From Microvirga mediterraneensis (GTDB lineage Bacteria > Pseudomonadota > Alphaproteobacteria > Rhizobiales > Beijerinckiaceae), in NCBI RefSeq assembly GCF_013520865.1, contig NZ_JACDXJ010000003.1:192002-256001 (forward strand): a stretch of 64,000 nucleotides of DNA. The letters are read 5' to 3'. Under the pieces are notes generated by a model that searched no databases, was not told the origin of the DNA, and saw only the letters and a program-made list of their open reading frames with translations. Position 1 is the stretch's first letter. The number at the start of each line of letters is the position of its first letter. This document shows positions 27,612-42,790 of the stretch, piece by piece. Made by a program: the position numbers and the translations under genes.

Positions 27612-27748
27612 ACTTGGTTCGAAGTGGGCTTTGGCCGGCATGCAGCCAAGGGCAAGTCTTCAAGACGTTCGGTTGACGCACTCAGCAGCAGTGGAACAGC
27701 CCACCGCGTCAGGAACATGCATGAGCCGCTTTGCGTTCGGTCTCAACT

Positions 27749-28504
27749 ATGGTCCCCGTTCGCACCTCTGTACCGACCCGCTATCCTCCTTGGGGGACAT
27801 ACGGCCTGATCGCCGTCAACAGTTTCGTGTTCCTGTTCCAGACGACGCTGCCGCCGGGAGCAGAGGAGGTTTTCATCTATTTCTACGGTCTTGTGCCCGC
27901 CCGCTACACGGATCCGGGATGGGCCATGCAGATCGGGCTCCCACCGGATAATTACCTGCCGTTTTTGACAACCATGTTCCTGCACGGAGGCTGGCTGCAT
28001 CTCATCCTGAACATGTGGACGCTGTGGCTATTCGGCGGCGCCGTGGAGGACCGGCTAGGGCACGGGCGCTATCTCGCATTCTATCTCGCCTGCGGTCTGG
28101 CGGCTAGTTTTGCCCACGCCTTTGTTAATGCTGGGTCGACCATACCGGCTGTTGGAGCCTCGGGTGCGATCGCCGGCGTAACCGGAGCTTATGCGCGCTT
28201 GTTCCCACGCTCTTGGATTGTCCTGCTGGTTCCTATCTTCTTTATCCCGTTCTTCTTCGAGCTGCCTGCGCTCCTCTACATTGCTTTCTGGTTTTTCATG
28301 CAGGTTTTGCAGGGCACGGCTGGGTTGATGATGCCCGAGGCTGGTGGCGTTGCTTGGTGGGCTCATATCGGCGGTTTCGTGGCTGGCATTCTGCTGGCTC
28401 CGGTGATCCACCGACCGCGTCCGAGCTACCGTCACTTCTATCCCGATGAAGGCGTGTTAGGCTATGGGCCGGCTGGTCAACGGTCGCTCCCACGGAGGTT
28501 CTGA
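27749..28504 (+). CDS. Rhomboid-family intramembrane serine protease
   Basis: A 251-residue polytopic protease that cleaves membrane helices. Catalytic serine is S138 in VGASGAIAG and catalytic histidine H206 in WWAHIGGFVAG. The oxyanion asparagine is in LHLILNMW (N88). Homology starts at MVPVRTSVPTRYPPWGTYGL, so 27749 is preferred over a TTG at 27731. The gene is 3 bases upstream of the Clp-fold membrane protease gene, in the same direction, so the pair is almost surely one operon for membrane protein turnover. Confidence 0.92.
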   Translation: MVPVRTSVPTRYPPWGTYGLIAVNSFVFLFQTTLPPGAEEVFIYFYGLVPARYTDPGWAMQIGLPPDNYLPFLTTMFLHGGWLHLILNMWTLWLFGGAVEDRLGHGRYLAFYLACGLAASFAHAFVNAGSTIPAVGASGAIAGVTGAYARLFPRSWIVLLVPIFFIPFFFELPALLYIAFWFFMQVLQGTAGLMMPEAGGVAWWAHIGGFVAGILLAPVIHRPRPSYRHFYPDEGVLGYGPAGQRSLPRRF

Positions 28505-28507
28505 GCG

Positions 28508-29344
28508 ATGAGCGCCATCGACCTCTTCTGGATTTTTATCGCTCTGGTTTCCCTGCAGCCTGTGATCAGTCAGCGGATGCTGGGAGCGATGCGTCAGCGC
28601 AAGATCGCCGAGATCGAGAAGAAGCGGGGCTCGCGTGTGATCCTTCTGGTGCATCGTCAGGAAACGATGCGCCTGCTTGGCTTCCCACTGATGCGCTACA
28701 TTGACGTGAACGACGCCGAGCAGGTCATGCGGGCAATCCATATGACGGATCCCGATACACCTCTCGATCTCGTGCTTCATACCCCTGGCGGCCTTGTTGT
28801 GGCCTCGCTCCAGATCGCGCGCGCACTCAAGCTCCATAAGGCCAAGACAACTGTGTTCGTTCCGCACCTTGCCATGTCAGGCGGGACACTGATCGCGCTT
28901 GCCGCGGACGAGATCGTCATGTGCCCGCACGCAGTGCTCAGTCCCGTCGACCCACAGATCAATGGGTTCCCGGCGGCCTCCATCATCCGCGCCGCAGAGG
29001 ATAAGCCGATCGCCGAAGTTGACGACCAGACCTTGATGCTGGCTGACGTCGGTCGCAAGGCAGTTGCTCAAATCAGAGCAGCTGTGAGCGAACTCCTGCA
29101 GGAGCATCTTCCAAAGGAACAGGCCGACCAGATCGCCGACCGCCTGAGCCGGGGCGAGTGGACGCACGATTACCCGATTGCGCCCACCGAAGCGCAATCC
29201 CTGGGACTTAAGGTGAGCACGGACCTGCCCGGCAACGTGCTGGAGCTGATGGGTCTTTATCCTCAGCCCGTCCGCACGCAGCAGACCGTTGAATACCTCC
29301 CACGTCAGAGATCCGGTGGGGACCGGCCCCCGTTGGCTGGTTAG
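28508..29344 (+). CDS. SDH-family Clp-fold serine protease, membrane anchored
   Basis: A 278-residue protein of the serine-dehydratase-like/Clp-crotonase protease family (PF01972). An N-terminal hydrophobic anchor (IDLFWIFIALVSLQPVI, residues 4-20) is followed by the Clp fold: LDLVLHTPGGLVVASLQIARAL (about 87-108), nucleophile serine in HLAMSGGTLIALAADEIVM (about 120-138) and SPVDPQINGFPAASI. Family members act as membrane-bound proteases related to the NfeD/STOMP-linked group. It is translationally adjacent to the rhomboid gene. The substrate is unknown. Confidence 0.88.
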   Translation: MSAIDLFWIFIALVSLQPVISQRMLGAMRQRKIAEIEKKRGSRVILLVHRQETMRLLGFPLMRYIDVNDAEQVMRAIHMTDPDTPLDLVLHTPGGLVVASLQIARALKLHKAKTTVFVPHLAMSGGTLIALAADEIVMCPHAVLSPVDPQINGFPAASIIRAAEDKPIAEVDDQTLMLADVGRKAVAQIRAAVSELLQEHLPKEQADQIADRLSRGEWTHDYPIAPTEAQSLGLKVSTDLPGNVLELMGLYPQPVRTQQTVEYLPRQRSGGDRPPLAG

Positions 29345-29482
29345 CAAGCTCCCAGGCCGTGAGGAGCGTTCGTCATCTCTCTCCTTGAAGAAAACCGCCT
29401 GTGCAGTTCAGCGGATCGACATCACTGGTTCGCTGCCTTCTATTCTCAATAACGCTGTAATGTGCTTGGTTCAGGCGCACAG

Positions 29483-31906
<2,424 letters not shown>

Positions 31907-31918
31907 GGCGGACTCTCC

Positions 31919-32317
31919 TCAGGACACTTTGCGGAGGCTGATGATCAGGCAACCATCACCGGCGACACGCAGGACGGCGTCGTAGCGACCGGGAGGCAGC
32001 GGGATGCGGCGCTCGAACCGACCCTGCGGCAGCTCCAACCGGTGGATGACAGCGGTGCGGAGCTGGGGCGGCAGAACCCGGCGGCCGGAGACGACAAGGG
32101 TTCCATCCTCGATCACTGCCTCGACCTGGTCCGGCGCCACGCCCGGCAGGGCGATGAGAATGAGAACCTCCTGCTCCGTCTCCAGAACATCGACGGGTGG
32201 CTCCCAGGCTGGCCGGCGCGTGGCCGAAGGCGGCTGGAACATTTGCCGGTGCAGGCGCTCGGCGCGAGCGAGGGCTTGAATCGCTTCCGAGAGCATCCAG
32301 TCTGCAGGATCACGCAT
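31919..32317 (-). CDS. Hsp20/alpha-crystallin small heat-shock protein (divergent)
   Basis: A 132-residue small heat-shock protein. The start at 32317 (MRDPADWMLSEAI) is preferred to 32422 because the extra residues are not family-like. The alpha-crystallin domain starts near residue 38 (WEPPVDVLETEQEVLILIALPGV), with GTLVVSGRRVLP and LELPQGRFERRIPLPPG. The end (VLRVAGDGCLIISLRKVS) has a weak version of the GVLxVxxPK strand motif and no IxI tail. It sits just upstream of lon, suggesting delivery of bound clients to Lon. Confidence 0.85.
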   Translation of the reverse strand: MRDPADWMLSEAIQALARAERLHRQMFQPPSATRRPAWEPPVDVLETEQEVLILIALPGVAPDQVEAVIEDGTLVVSGRRVLPPQLRTAVIHRLELPQGRFERRIPLPPGRYDAVLRVAGDGCLIISLRKVS

Positions 32318-32640
32318 GGCCGAGCATGCCTCAGGGTTGCGGTCCCTGCCCGGGCGCGGGTCTCCCGCCTTGGCGTCGGGAGCGCCCCGGCACAGAACCA
32401 GTTGGAACAGGAACCCTGTCAATGCGCAGGCACGCCGTTTTGTTCGTGATTGTCTTTATTGCGAGACACGTGGATCCAAGTTGGCCCTCATACGCGTTTG
32501 TTGGTCGCGAACGCTACGGAAATTACCTGCCAAGATCCCGGGAGTTCGGCGTTGAACCAGCTGATGGTAGCCGGGCCGATCAATGCGAAAGGAGACGGCA
32601 GCGGCGGGGCGCGCCTGAAATTCGATCGAAGGAGAGCACC
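32318..32640. other. Divergent control region between hsp20-lon and the 32641 gene
   Basis: About 320 bases with no supported gene. It must contain promoters for both directions. I could not assign a sigma factor consensus by eye. Confidence 0.4.
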
Positions 32641-32907
32641 ATGCAGCCCAACGATCCAAGACCTGATGATATCGATCCTGTCGAAGAGGCAAGCCTAGAA
32701 TCCTTCCCGGCCAGCGATCCACCGGCGTGGATCCCGACGCGCACCGGCCCAGTGGATGTCTCCGCGCTTCTCGACGCGACGACCGAGGCCCGGGCCGTCT
32801 GGAACGAGGCGCTCGAGCAAGCAGCCCAGATGGCTGATGGGAGTGGATCGGCCGAGCTGTCATCGCAGATCCGATCCCTGAAACGTTCCGAGTCGGGCGA
32901 TGCCTGA
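32641..32907 (+). CDS. Small acidic protein with ESFPASDPP motif
   Basis: An 88-residue protein with GGAG about 8 bases before the ATG. Residues 12-32 read DPVEEASLESFPASDPPAWI, a short motif also found at the C-terminus of the NDUFS4-like protein at 36790. The rest is a predicted helix (ARAVWNEALEQAAQMA) and a serine-rich acidic tail. The motif occurs in many small proteobacterial proteins whose function is not known to me. It is the first gene of a plus-strand run towards clpK. Confidence 0.75.
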   Translation: MQPNDPRPDDIDPVEEASLESFPASDPPAWIPTRTGPVDVSALLDATTEARAVWNEALEQAAQMADGSGSAELSSQIRSLKRSESGDA

Positions 32908-32937
32908 CATCATGCTTTGAACAACGGAGGTGAGAGC

Positions 32938-33348
32938 ATGAACTTCAGCCCAAAGATCTATGATCGCGAAAGGTCAAGCCACCATCGGAATTCTTCCCAT
33001 CATGAGTGGACCATCGTCGAGACAGTCGACGCGGTGCTTGCCGTGATGCTGATCGTCTCTCCCTGGACGTTTCGCTACTCGGATACTTCGGCCGCGACCT
33101 GGAGTGCAGTTGTCCTCGGGCTCTTGTTGGGAGCCGTAACCGCCACCCGCGTGGTTGACGTTGGAGACTGGCAAGGCTGGGCCAGTATCGCGCTGGGAGC
33201 CTGCGCGCTTCTGGCTCCCTGGATCCTCGGCTTCAGCGAGATCAAGAATGCGGCGGGCATCCATGTTACGGCAGGCTTCGTGGTGCTGACGATGACCCTG
33301 ATCACGTTCTGGGTTCATTACCTTGATCAGCCTAACAGCCCAGCGTGA
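32938..33348 (+). CDS. SPW-repeat membrane protein
   Basis: A 136-residue membrane protein with a strong GGAGGTGA site 7 bases before the ATG at 32938. After a histidine-rich start come four hydrophobic helices arranged as two repeats, each containing the family S/A-P-W motif (AVMLIVSPWTFRYSD at about 38-52; GACALLAPWILGFSE at about 90-104). SPW proteins (PF03779) have no proven function. In other stress-tolerance islands the small membrane protein HdeD occupies a similar niche, but this is a different family. Confidence 0.88.
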   Translation: MNFSPKIYDRERSSHHRNSSHHEWTIVETVDAVLAVMLIVSPWTFRYSDTSAATWSAVVLGLLLGAVTATRVVDVGDWQGWASIALGACALLAPWILGFSEIKNAAGIHVTAGFVVLTMTLITFWVHYLDQPNSPA

Positions 33349-33417
33349 TCGATGGCCTTACCATTCGGCGTCACCATGATCTGATGAGTTGCAACCGCGA
33401 CGAAAAGGTTTGGAGCG

Positions 33418-33663
33418 ATGAACTTGAGCGAGATCGCCTGCGAGATTCTGGATCTATTCCGGGAAACGCACCGCCGGCCCGGCGCCCGCATGCTGATCAC
33501 CACCCTCGATCATCGCCTCGGCACGGACCCGGCCGTTACGGTCGCCATCTCTGAGCTGAAGGATGCAGGCTATCTCGTCGCCCCCGATGCCGAGACGGTG
33601 GAGCTGACTGCCGTGGGATTCGATGCGATCCAAAGTGGCCGCTACCATGCAGCTTCCGATTGA
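33418..33663 (+). CDS. Small winged-helix-like hypothetical protein
   Basis: An 81-residue protein (MNLSEIACEILDLFRETHR). The order of helices and the short hairpin (VTVAISELKDAGYLVAPDAETVELTAVG) resemble a minimal winged-helix DNA-binding fold. GGAG lies close to the ATG. Not recognised as a named family. It sits between the SPW gene and clpK on the same strand and could regulate that group. Confidence 0.6.
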   Translation: MNLSEIACEILDLFRETHRRPGARMLITTLDHRLGTDPAVTVAISELKDAGYLVAPDAETVELTAVGFDAIQSGRYHAASD

Positions 33664-33674
33664 ACGTCCAGCCG

Positions 33675-33690
33675 CTGCTGAAATCAGCAG
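33675..33690 (+). terminator. Short inverted repeat before the clpK leader
   Basis: CTGCTG-AAAT-CAGCAG forms a 6-bp stem 12 bases after the stop at 33663. A second inverted repeat ATGCCT/AGGCAT follows near 33707-33726. The 210-base leader of clpK (33664-33873) has no gene and ends in a T-rich stretch around 33783-33800. Confidence 0.35.
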
Positions 33691-33873
33691 AGTGGAGTTG
33701 CGGTGTTATGCCTGAATCATGAGGCATGCTGCTAAGCCGGGCGGGCATCGATCCGACCAACGTACGAAACCGTACAAACGAGGTTTTTGCATTTTTTCAT
33801 CGGCCACGCTGAAACAAAACCAACTCCCAGCAATTCAGTTGGCACACGAAAGCGTGATGAGGGAGCGGCAATC

Positions 33874-36744
<2,871 letters not shown>

Positions 36745-36789
36745 GGCACCGGACGAGCATTAGGACAGCGAACTCTGGAGTGAGCACCC

Positions 36790-37404
36790 ATGGCTGAGGC
36801 ATCCATCAGTCGGGATCACAATCTCTCGCGGGCAGCGCCGATCCTTCCCGGCACGTCGTCGCCCGCGGGCGGGGAGCTTCCACTTGCGCGCATCCATCAG
36901 CCCGGACGCTCCGCGACGTCGTCGGGTCCACCCCGCAAGGGATGGGTGCTGGAGTTCGAGCGCAGCTCGGCTCCCACCATCGAGCCCCTGATGGGCTGGA
37001 CCGCAGGCGATGATCCCTTCGCCACAATCCGGCTGACCTTCCCGGACCTGCAGAGCGCCATCGGGTTCGCCGAGCGGCATGGTTGGCGATACCGGGTCGA
37101 GGAGCCGCCACCGCGGCGGCTGATGCTCAAGTCCTATGCCGACCGGTTCCGATACGACCTCGCTGAGGCGGTCCAGCGGGCTGCACCCTATGCCGGGCCG
37201 GCGGTGACCGAAGCCGCCCGAGCGCGGATCGACGAAATGGCGGGAGGCAGTCAGGGCCGGGACGGTGAGAACCGGCCGCAGCTGAACTCAAGCGGAGGAG
37301 ACGCGGAGAGCGACAACGACGCCATCGACCTCGTTGAGGAGGCATTGCTCGAATCGTTTCCCGCTTCAGATCCGCCCGTATGGACGGGAGCCGCCATCCG
37401 ATAG
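36790..37404 (+). CDS. NDUFS4-like (ETC complex I subunit) domain fused to an ESFPASDPP tail
   Basis: A 204-residue protein. Residues about 48-110 match the NDUFS4/ETC complex I 18-kDa subunit family: KGWVLEFERSSAPTIEPLMGWT, DDPFATIRLTFPDLQSAIGFAERHGW and YRVEEPP. Residues about 175-200 (IDLVEEALLESFPASDPPVW) repeat the motif of the small protein encoded at 32641. No other complex I gene is nearby. It follows clpK by 45 bases and precedes hsp20 by 39, so it looks like part of the chaperone operon. A role in protecting or repairing complex I under heat is an inference. Confidence 0.82.
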   Translation: MAEASISRDHNLSRAAPILPGTSSPAGGELPLARIHQPGRSATSSGPPRKGWVLEFERSSAPTIEPLMGWTAGDDPFATIRLTFPDLQSAIGFAERHGWRYRVEEPPPRRLMLKSYADRFRYDLAEAVQRAAPYAGPAVTEAARARIDEMAGGSQGRDGENRPQLNSSGGDAESDNDAIDLVEEALLESFPASDPPVWTGAAIR

Positions 37405-37443
37405 GAACCAAGCATCCATCTTTCAAAGCAAGAGGAACTGATC

Positions 37444-38037
37444 ATGGCCCGTAATCCGCTAACGCCCTCCCGCACCGGGTTTGGCTTGCTGGGCGGGAAC
37501 GATCCCTTCCTGTCGCTTCACCGCGAAATGAACCGCCTGTTCGACGACGTGCTGCGCGGTACGGGGTTGCCTGCCGCCGGAGGGCAAAGCCAAGGCGGTG
37601 TCGGCAACTTCGTCAACGCCAGCATGAATGTGTCGGAAACCGAGAACGAGATCCGCATCACCGCGGAACTGCCCGGCGTCACCGAACAGGACATCGATGT
37701 GAGCCTCGACGACGACGTGCTCACCATCCGGGGCGAGAAGAAGTTCGAGCAGAAGAACGAAAAGGAGAACTTCCATTTCGTCGAGCGCTCCTACGGCACC
37801 TTCCAACGCTCCGTGCGCCTGCCCTTCCCGATCAACCCGGAACAGGTGCAGGCGCACTTCGAGAACGGGGTGCTCCCCGTGCCCCTGCCGAAGACGGCCC
37901 AGCAGGAGCGCTCCCGCCGCATTCAGGTTCAGGCCCGCGGGGCCGGAGGCCAGAGCGCCCAAGGAGGTCAGGACGCTTCCGGCAGCACCGGTGGCGCAGG
38001 AGGCGAGAGCGGCCAAGGTGGTCAGAGCGGTGCATGA
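37444..38037 (+). CDS. Hsp20/alpha-crystallin small heat-shock protein (copy 1)
   Basis: A 197-residue holder chaperone. N-terminal arm with DPFLSLHREMNRLFDDVLRG, alpha-crystallin domain at about 55-145 (NVSETENEIRITAELPGV; VLTIRGEKKFEQ; FHFVERSYGTFQRSVRLP), and a Gly/Gln/Ser-rich tail. The usually invariant strand motif reads GVLPVPLPK instead of GVLTVTLPK: two Thr-to-Pro changes caused by A-to-C changes at 37876 and 37882 compared with the otherwise identical copy at 53566. The prolines could break the dimer-groove strand. The gene lies between the NDUFS4-like gene and the DUF1269-groESL genes. Confidence 0.92.
   Translation: MARNPLTPSRTGFGLLGGNDPFLSLHREMNRLFDDVLRGTGLPAAGGQSQGGVGNFVNASMNVSETENEIRITAELPGVTEQDIDVSLDDDVLTIRGEKKFEQKNEKENFHFVERSYGTFQRSVRLPFPINPEQVQAHFENGVLPVPLPKTAQQERSRRIQVQARGAGGQSAQGGQDASGSTGGAGGESGQGGQSGA
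37465..37964 (+). repeat. 500-bp duplication shared with 53587-54086 (copy A)
   Basis: Offset is exactly 16122 bases. By eye the two blocks differ at only two positions (37876 and 37882, both C here and A in the other copy). Outside the block the two hsp20 genes diverge at once, including the first 20 bases of the coding region and the tail. Confidence 0.95.
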
Positions 38038-38176
38038 GACAAGCGCCCCGGCCCTATCACGCCGCCATAAATCAACGCCAGCCCGAGACGGTCCATCCCG
38101 CCCCCGAGTTCAAGTTTGAGAGCACCCAGAGCCGCTGACGCTGGCGCCATGCCGGCATTTTGAGAGGAGGATACCC

Positions 38177-38782
38177 ATGGCAGAACTGATTGTGGTTGGC
38201 TTCGACGATCCGAACGAAGCGGATCGCGCCCTGACCGAACTGGCGCGCCTGCAGAAAGAATACCTCGTCGACCTGGAGGACGCGGTGGTGGCGATCCGCG
38301 GTCCCGACGGCAAGCTGCGGCTGAAGCAGAGCGTCGACTTGGTGGGTGTCGGCGCCGCCTCAGGCAGCCTCTGGGGCGCCATGTGGGGCTCGCTCGTCGG
38401 CCTGCTGTTCTTGAACCCCCTGCTCGGGATGGCGACCGGGGCCGCCTTGGGGGCCGGAGCCGGAGCGCTGTCTGGCAAGCTCGCCGACTACGGCATCGAC
38501 GACGAGTTCATCCGCTCGATTGGCGAAACCCTCCAGCCCAACAGCTCGGCACTGTTCGTCCTCCTCCGCAAGGTGCAGCCGGAGAAGGTGCTGGAGGAGC
38601 TGAAGCGATTCCGCGGACGGGTTCTGCGCTCCTCACTCTCGCCTGATCAGGAGGCCCGGCTACAGGCTGCCCTGTCAGGCTCCAACGTGTCGATGCCCGG
38701 CAGCACCAGCACCGCGCCTGAAACCACCAATCCGACGTCCAGTGACACAAGCGCCACCCCTGTCCAAGGAGCCGCATCATGA
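38177..38782 (+). CDS. DUF1269 domain-containing protein
   Basis: A 201-residue protein starting [19 protein letters not shown]. The central glycine-zipper hydrophobic region ([20 protein letters not shown], then [22 protein letters not shown], about residues 68-115) probably inserts into membrane. It is followed by [17 protein letters not shown] alpha/beta sequence and a Ser/Thr-rich tail. DUF1269 members are common in stress clusters with no assigned biochemistry. The stop overlaps the groES start by four bases (ATGA, 38779-38782), so expression is coupled to GroES. Confidence 0.85.
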   Translation: MAELIVVGFDDPNEADRALTELARLQKEYLVDLEDAVVAIRGPDGKLRLKQSVDLVGVGAASGSLWGAMWGSLVGLLFLNPLLGMATGAALGAGAGALSGKLADYGIDDEFIRSIGETLQPNSSALFVLLRKVQPEKVLEELKRFRGRVLRSSLSPDQEARLQAALSGSNVSMPGSTSTAPETTNPTSSDTSATPVQGAAS

Positions 38783-39066
38783 GGTTCAGACCGCTCCATG
38801 ACCGTGTCGTGATCCGTCGTGTCGAGGCTGAGGAGAAGACGGCCGGCGGCATCATCATCCCGGACACTGCCAAGGAAAAGCCCCAGCAGGGAGAGGTCGT
38901 CGCCGTTGGCCCAGGCGCCCGCGACGAGAGCGGCAAGGTTGCCCCCCTCGACGTCAAGGCCGGCGATCGCGTCCTGTTCGGCAAGTGGTCCGGCACCGAG
39001 GTGCGCATCGATGGCGAGGACCTCCTCATCATGAAGGAGTCCGACATCCTAGGCGTGGTCGGATGA
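38779..39066 (+). CDS. groES: Co-chaperonin GroES
   Basis: A 95-residue lid of the GroEL chaperonin. It begins [20 protein letters not shown] and contains the mobile loop [19 protein letters not shown] and the closing [16 protein letters not shown]. Length and motifs are standard. Translation is coupled to the DUF1269 gene (4-base overlap). groEL follows after 48 bases. No CIRCE element was found upstream, so HrcA control is unlikely here. Confidence 0.97.
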   Translation: MRFRPLHDRVVIRRVEAEEKTAGGIIIPDTAKEKPQQGEVVAVGPGARDESGKVAPLDVKAGDRVLFGKWSGTEVRIDGEDLLIMKESDILGVVG

Positions 39067-40749
<1,683 letters not shown>

Positions 40750-40844
40750 GCGCCTGCGGCTGGAAGGCTTCGCCCGAGGCCTCCCAGCCCGCACGCCGTC
40801 GATGGCCGACGAGCCGGAGCAACTGTGAAGGGAAAGGAGACGCT

Positions 40845-41384
40845 ATGGCCGCATTGGCTATTCCCATCACGGGTGAGGATCATCTCCAGGGTCGCGAGGG
40901 CGCCCCGCTCAAGCTCGTGGAATACGGCAACTACGAGTGCCGGCGTTGCGGGGCGGCCCACCCCATCGTCAAGGCGATCTTAGAGCATTTCGGACCGGAG
41001 ATCGTCTTTGTGTACCGGCACTTCGCCCTTCTCGAGGGCTATCCGAATGCCGAGCGGGCGGCGGAAGTCGCGGAACTTGCTGCGGCGCATGGCCGGTTCT
41101 GGGAAATGCATGACCTCCTGTACGCCAATCAGGAGCATTTGACCGGATTGCTCCCGGTCACTCTGGCGCGCCAATTGGCTCTGCCCGAGAACGAGATCCA
41201 GGAGGCGCTGATCGGGAAGCGCTTCGCCGTCAAAATCCACACTGACTTCACCGGGGGCTTGCGGAGCGGCGTGACCAGCACGCCGACGTTCTTCATCAAC
41301 GGCCTTGGATACGAGGGCCCCGCCGAATTGGAGCCGCTCACCGCTGCCATCGAAGCTGAGCGATCTGGAAGCGGATCGTCGTGA
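40845..41384 (+). CDS. DsbA-like thioredoxin-fold protein (CRRC active site)
   Basis: A 179-residue protein of the DsbA/thioredoxin_4 group. The redox motif is CRRC in LVEYGNYECRRCGAAHPIV (about residues 24-42). The helical insert (FWEMHDLLYANQEHL) and the cis-proline loop SGVTSTPTFFING (about 143-155) are typical. There is no signal peptide, so it probably works in the cytoplasm. It follows groEL by 95 bases on the same strand. A thioredoxin-fold gene is also a standard member of the transmissible stress locus. Confidence 0.88.
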   Translation: MAALAIPITGEDHLQGREGAPLKLVEYGNYECRRCGAAHPIVKAILEHFGPEIVFVYRHFALLEGYPNAERAAEVAELAAAHGRFWEMHDLLYANQEHLTGLLPVTLARQLALPENEIQEALIGKRFAVKIHTDFTGGLRSGVTSTPTFFINGLGYEGPAELEPLTAAIEAERSGSGSS

Positions 41385-41540
41385 ACGGATTGAATGCCTT
41401 AGCTTGCCAATTGAAGAAGGAGATGACGCACGGATCACATCGAACAACGGTACCTATCATCAATGCCCCTTGTCGTTCCCGGACAATGGTTATCGTCTCC
41501 CGATTTGATCGGGCGTAGACGGCTGCGAGACACGACTGTG

Positions 41541-41559
41541 CTCCCGCTCCAAGCGGGAG
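41541..41559 (+). promoter_or_regulatory. Hairpin that covers a ribosome-binding site
   Basis: CTCCCGCT (41541-41548), loop CCA, AGCGGGAG (41552-41559): a perfect 8-bp stem whose right arm contains the likely ribosome-binding GGGAG of the GTG start at 41566. It could hide the site, or be the terminator of the upstream transcript. The gene behind it is broken. Confidence 0.45.
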
Positions 41560-41565
41560 AGAGCC

Positions 41566-41967
41566 GTGTCCGCTCCTCAGCAATCCTCCGTTCGCAATCA
41601 GTTGCTCGCCGCTCTCCCGCGCGAGGACTTTGTGGCGTTTCAGCCGCATCTGGAGCGGGTCGAGTTTGAGCTGCGCCGTGTGCTGATCGAGCCCAACGAA
41701 CTCATCGAGAGTGTCTACTTCCCGGAAGTGGGCTACCCGTCCGTCGGCACCAATGCCAATGACGGCAAGTTTCAGATCGGCATCATTGGGCGCGAGGGTA
41801 TGGTCGGCGTTATTGTGGCCCTTGGCGTGAGGCAGCCAGAAATTCCTGCCTCGTTTAACCTGAGTGAAGGCTGCAGCCCTGCGAAAGGAGCATTGTCACA
41901 ATTGTGGGTTGGTTCTTTTCAAATCTCTCGGCATCAATCCGCAGCCCAACTATGCCTAAACGCCTGA
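41566..41967 (+). pseudogene. Crp/Fnr-family regulator, truncated
   Basis: The first 90 codons or so encode the start of a Crp/Fnr protein (NQLLAALPREDFVAFQPHLERVEFELRRVL, IEPNELIESVYFPEVGYPSVG, IGIIGREGMVGVIVALG). After about 41835 the sequence no longer matches and runs to a stop at 41967. The effector-domain end and the winged helix are missing. It is a decayed copy. Confidence 0.8.
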
Positions 41968-42092
41968 TCTTATGGTGAAGAGCTCCCTCACCGGTCACCG
42001 CCGGTGGGAGAGTCCTTACTGGCCACCCCAAAAACGGCTCAGGTCAGCGTAGGTGAACGCCAACCCCTCTCCCCTGCTATTGCGGTGAGATC
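41968..42092. other. Short intergenic stretch with hairpin
   Basis: CACCGG/CCGGTG with flanking CTCC/GGAG makes an imperfect stem around 41984-42011, terminator-like but without a U-tract. No gene. Confidence 0.3.
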
Positions 42093-42488
42093 ATGAGCCA
42101 AGAAACGGCAGATCAGCCCTGCTGCCTCATCATCGAAGACCAAGCGCTCATTGCTATGTCGATTGAGACCTACCTTGCGGATACCGGCATGGTCGTCCAG
42201 ACAGTGGGCTCTATGGCCGAGGCACGCACCTGGTTAGATGCCGGTATGGCGGACATCGCCATTCTCGATTACATTCTCAAGGACGGCCCTGCCACAGAGC
42301 TGGCAGGGGAGCTGAACCGACGTGAGATTCCCTTCCTCATCTATTCCGGGTACCCGCGCAGGCATGACATGCCCTGTGAACTCCGGGGCGTGCCCTGGCT
42401 TGAAAAGCCGACAAGGCGTGAAGACTTGCTGAAGGCCCTCGTGGCACTAACAGCTAAAGATCTATCTGCCCCTCTTCTCCGTTCCTGA
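42093..42488 (+). CDS. Single-domain response regulator
   Basis: A 131-residue stand-alone receiver. The acidic pocket is in CCLIIEDQALIAMSIE, the phospho-acceptor aspartate in DIAILDYILKDGPA (about residue 55), the switch serine in IPFLIYSGYP (about 90) and the lysine in VPWLEKPTRREDLL (about 105). No output domain. It could serve an HWE kinase such as the one at 62358, whose partners are often single-domain receivers. It is flanked by two Crp/Fnr fragments. Confidence 0.9.
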   Translation: MSQETADQPCCLIIEDQALIAMSIETYLADTGMVVQTVGSMAEARTWLDAGMADIAILDYILKDGPATELAGELNRREIPFLIYSGYPRRHDMPCELRGVPWLEKPTRREDLLKALVALTAKDLSAPLLRS

Positions 42489-42619
42489 TTGCACTGTCTC
42501 CACGAACCGGACTTCACGGAACGGGCTGTTGCGGACCATCGGCAGACGAGTAGGTTCGCGGTGCCGTGGCATGGAATAAGTCACTGCAGAGGCGTTTGTC
42601 CCAACTACGCTGGCACATT
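42489..42619. other. Short stretch without a gene before the Crp/Fnr fragment
   Basis: 131 bases in which no reading frame matches a known family. Confidence 0.3.
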
Positions 42620-42790
42620 TCATTGCTTGAGGGATCCTCCAGCAAGCGCCAAGTCATCGACTTCATCATCCCGGGCGACCTGTGTGACTTGAGCGCGCTG
42701 GTTACGAGCTCAATGGATCGTAGCATCAGCACGCTGACGCCTGCAAGTGTAGCCTTGATCGCTGGCGAGGCTCCAGAAGGCCGCGGCCTG
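42620..42790 (+). pseudogene. Crp/Fnr-family fragment
   Basis: About 50 codons in the plus frame read SSSKRQVIDFIIPGDLCDL followed by LVTSSMDRSISTLTPASVAL. This is the middle of the cyclic-nucleotide-binding barrel of rhizobial Crp/Fnr proteins (GRRQILDFxxPGDLCDL pattern). Nothing before or after matches. Remnant of a second or the same broken regulator. Confidence 0.65.

Noticed and set aside
38038..38778. CIRCE element (HrcA operator) before groES
   Set aside because: No TTAGCACTC-N9-GAGTGCTAA or close variant was seen on reading the region.
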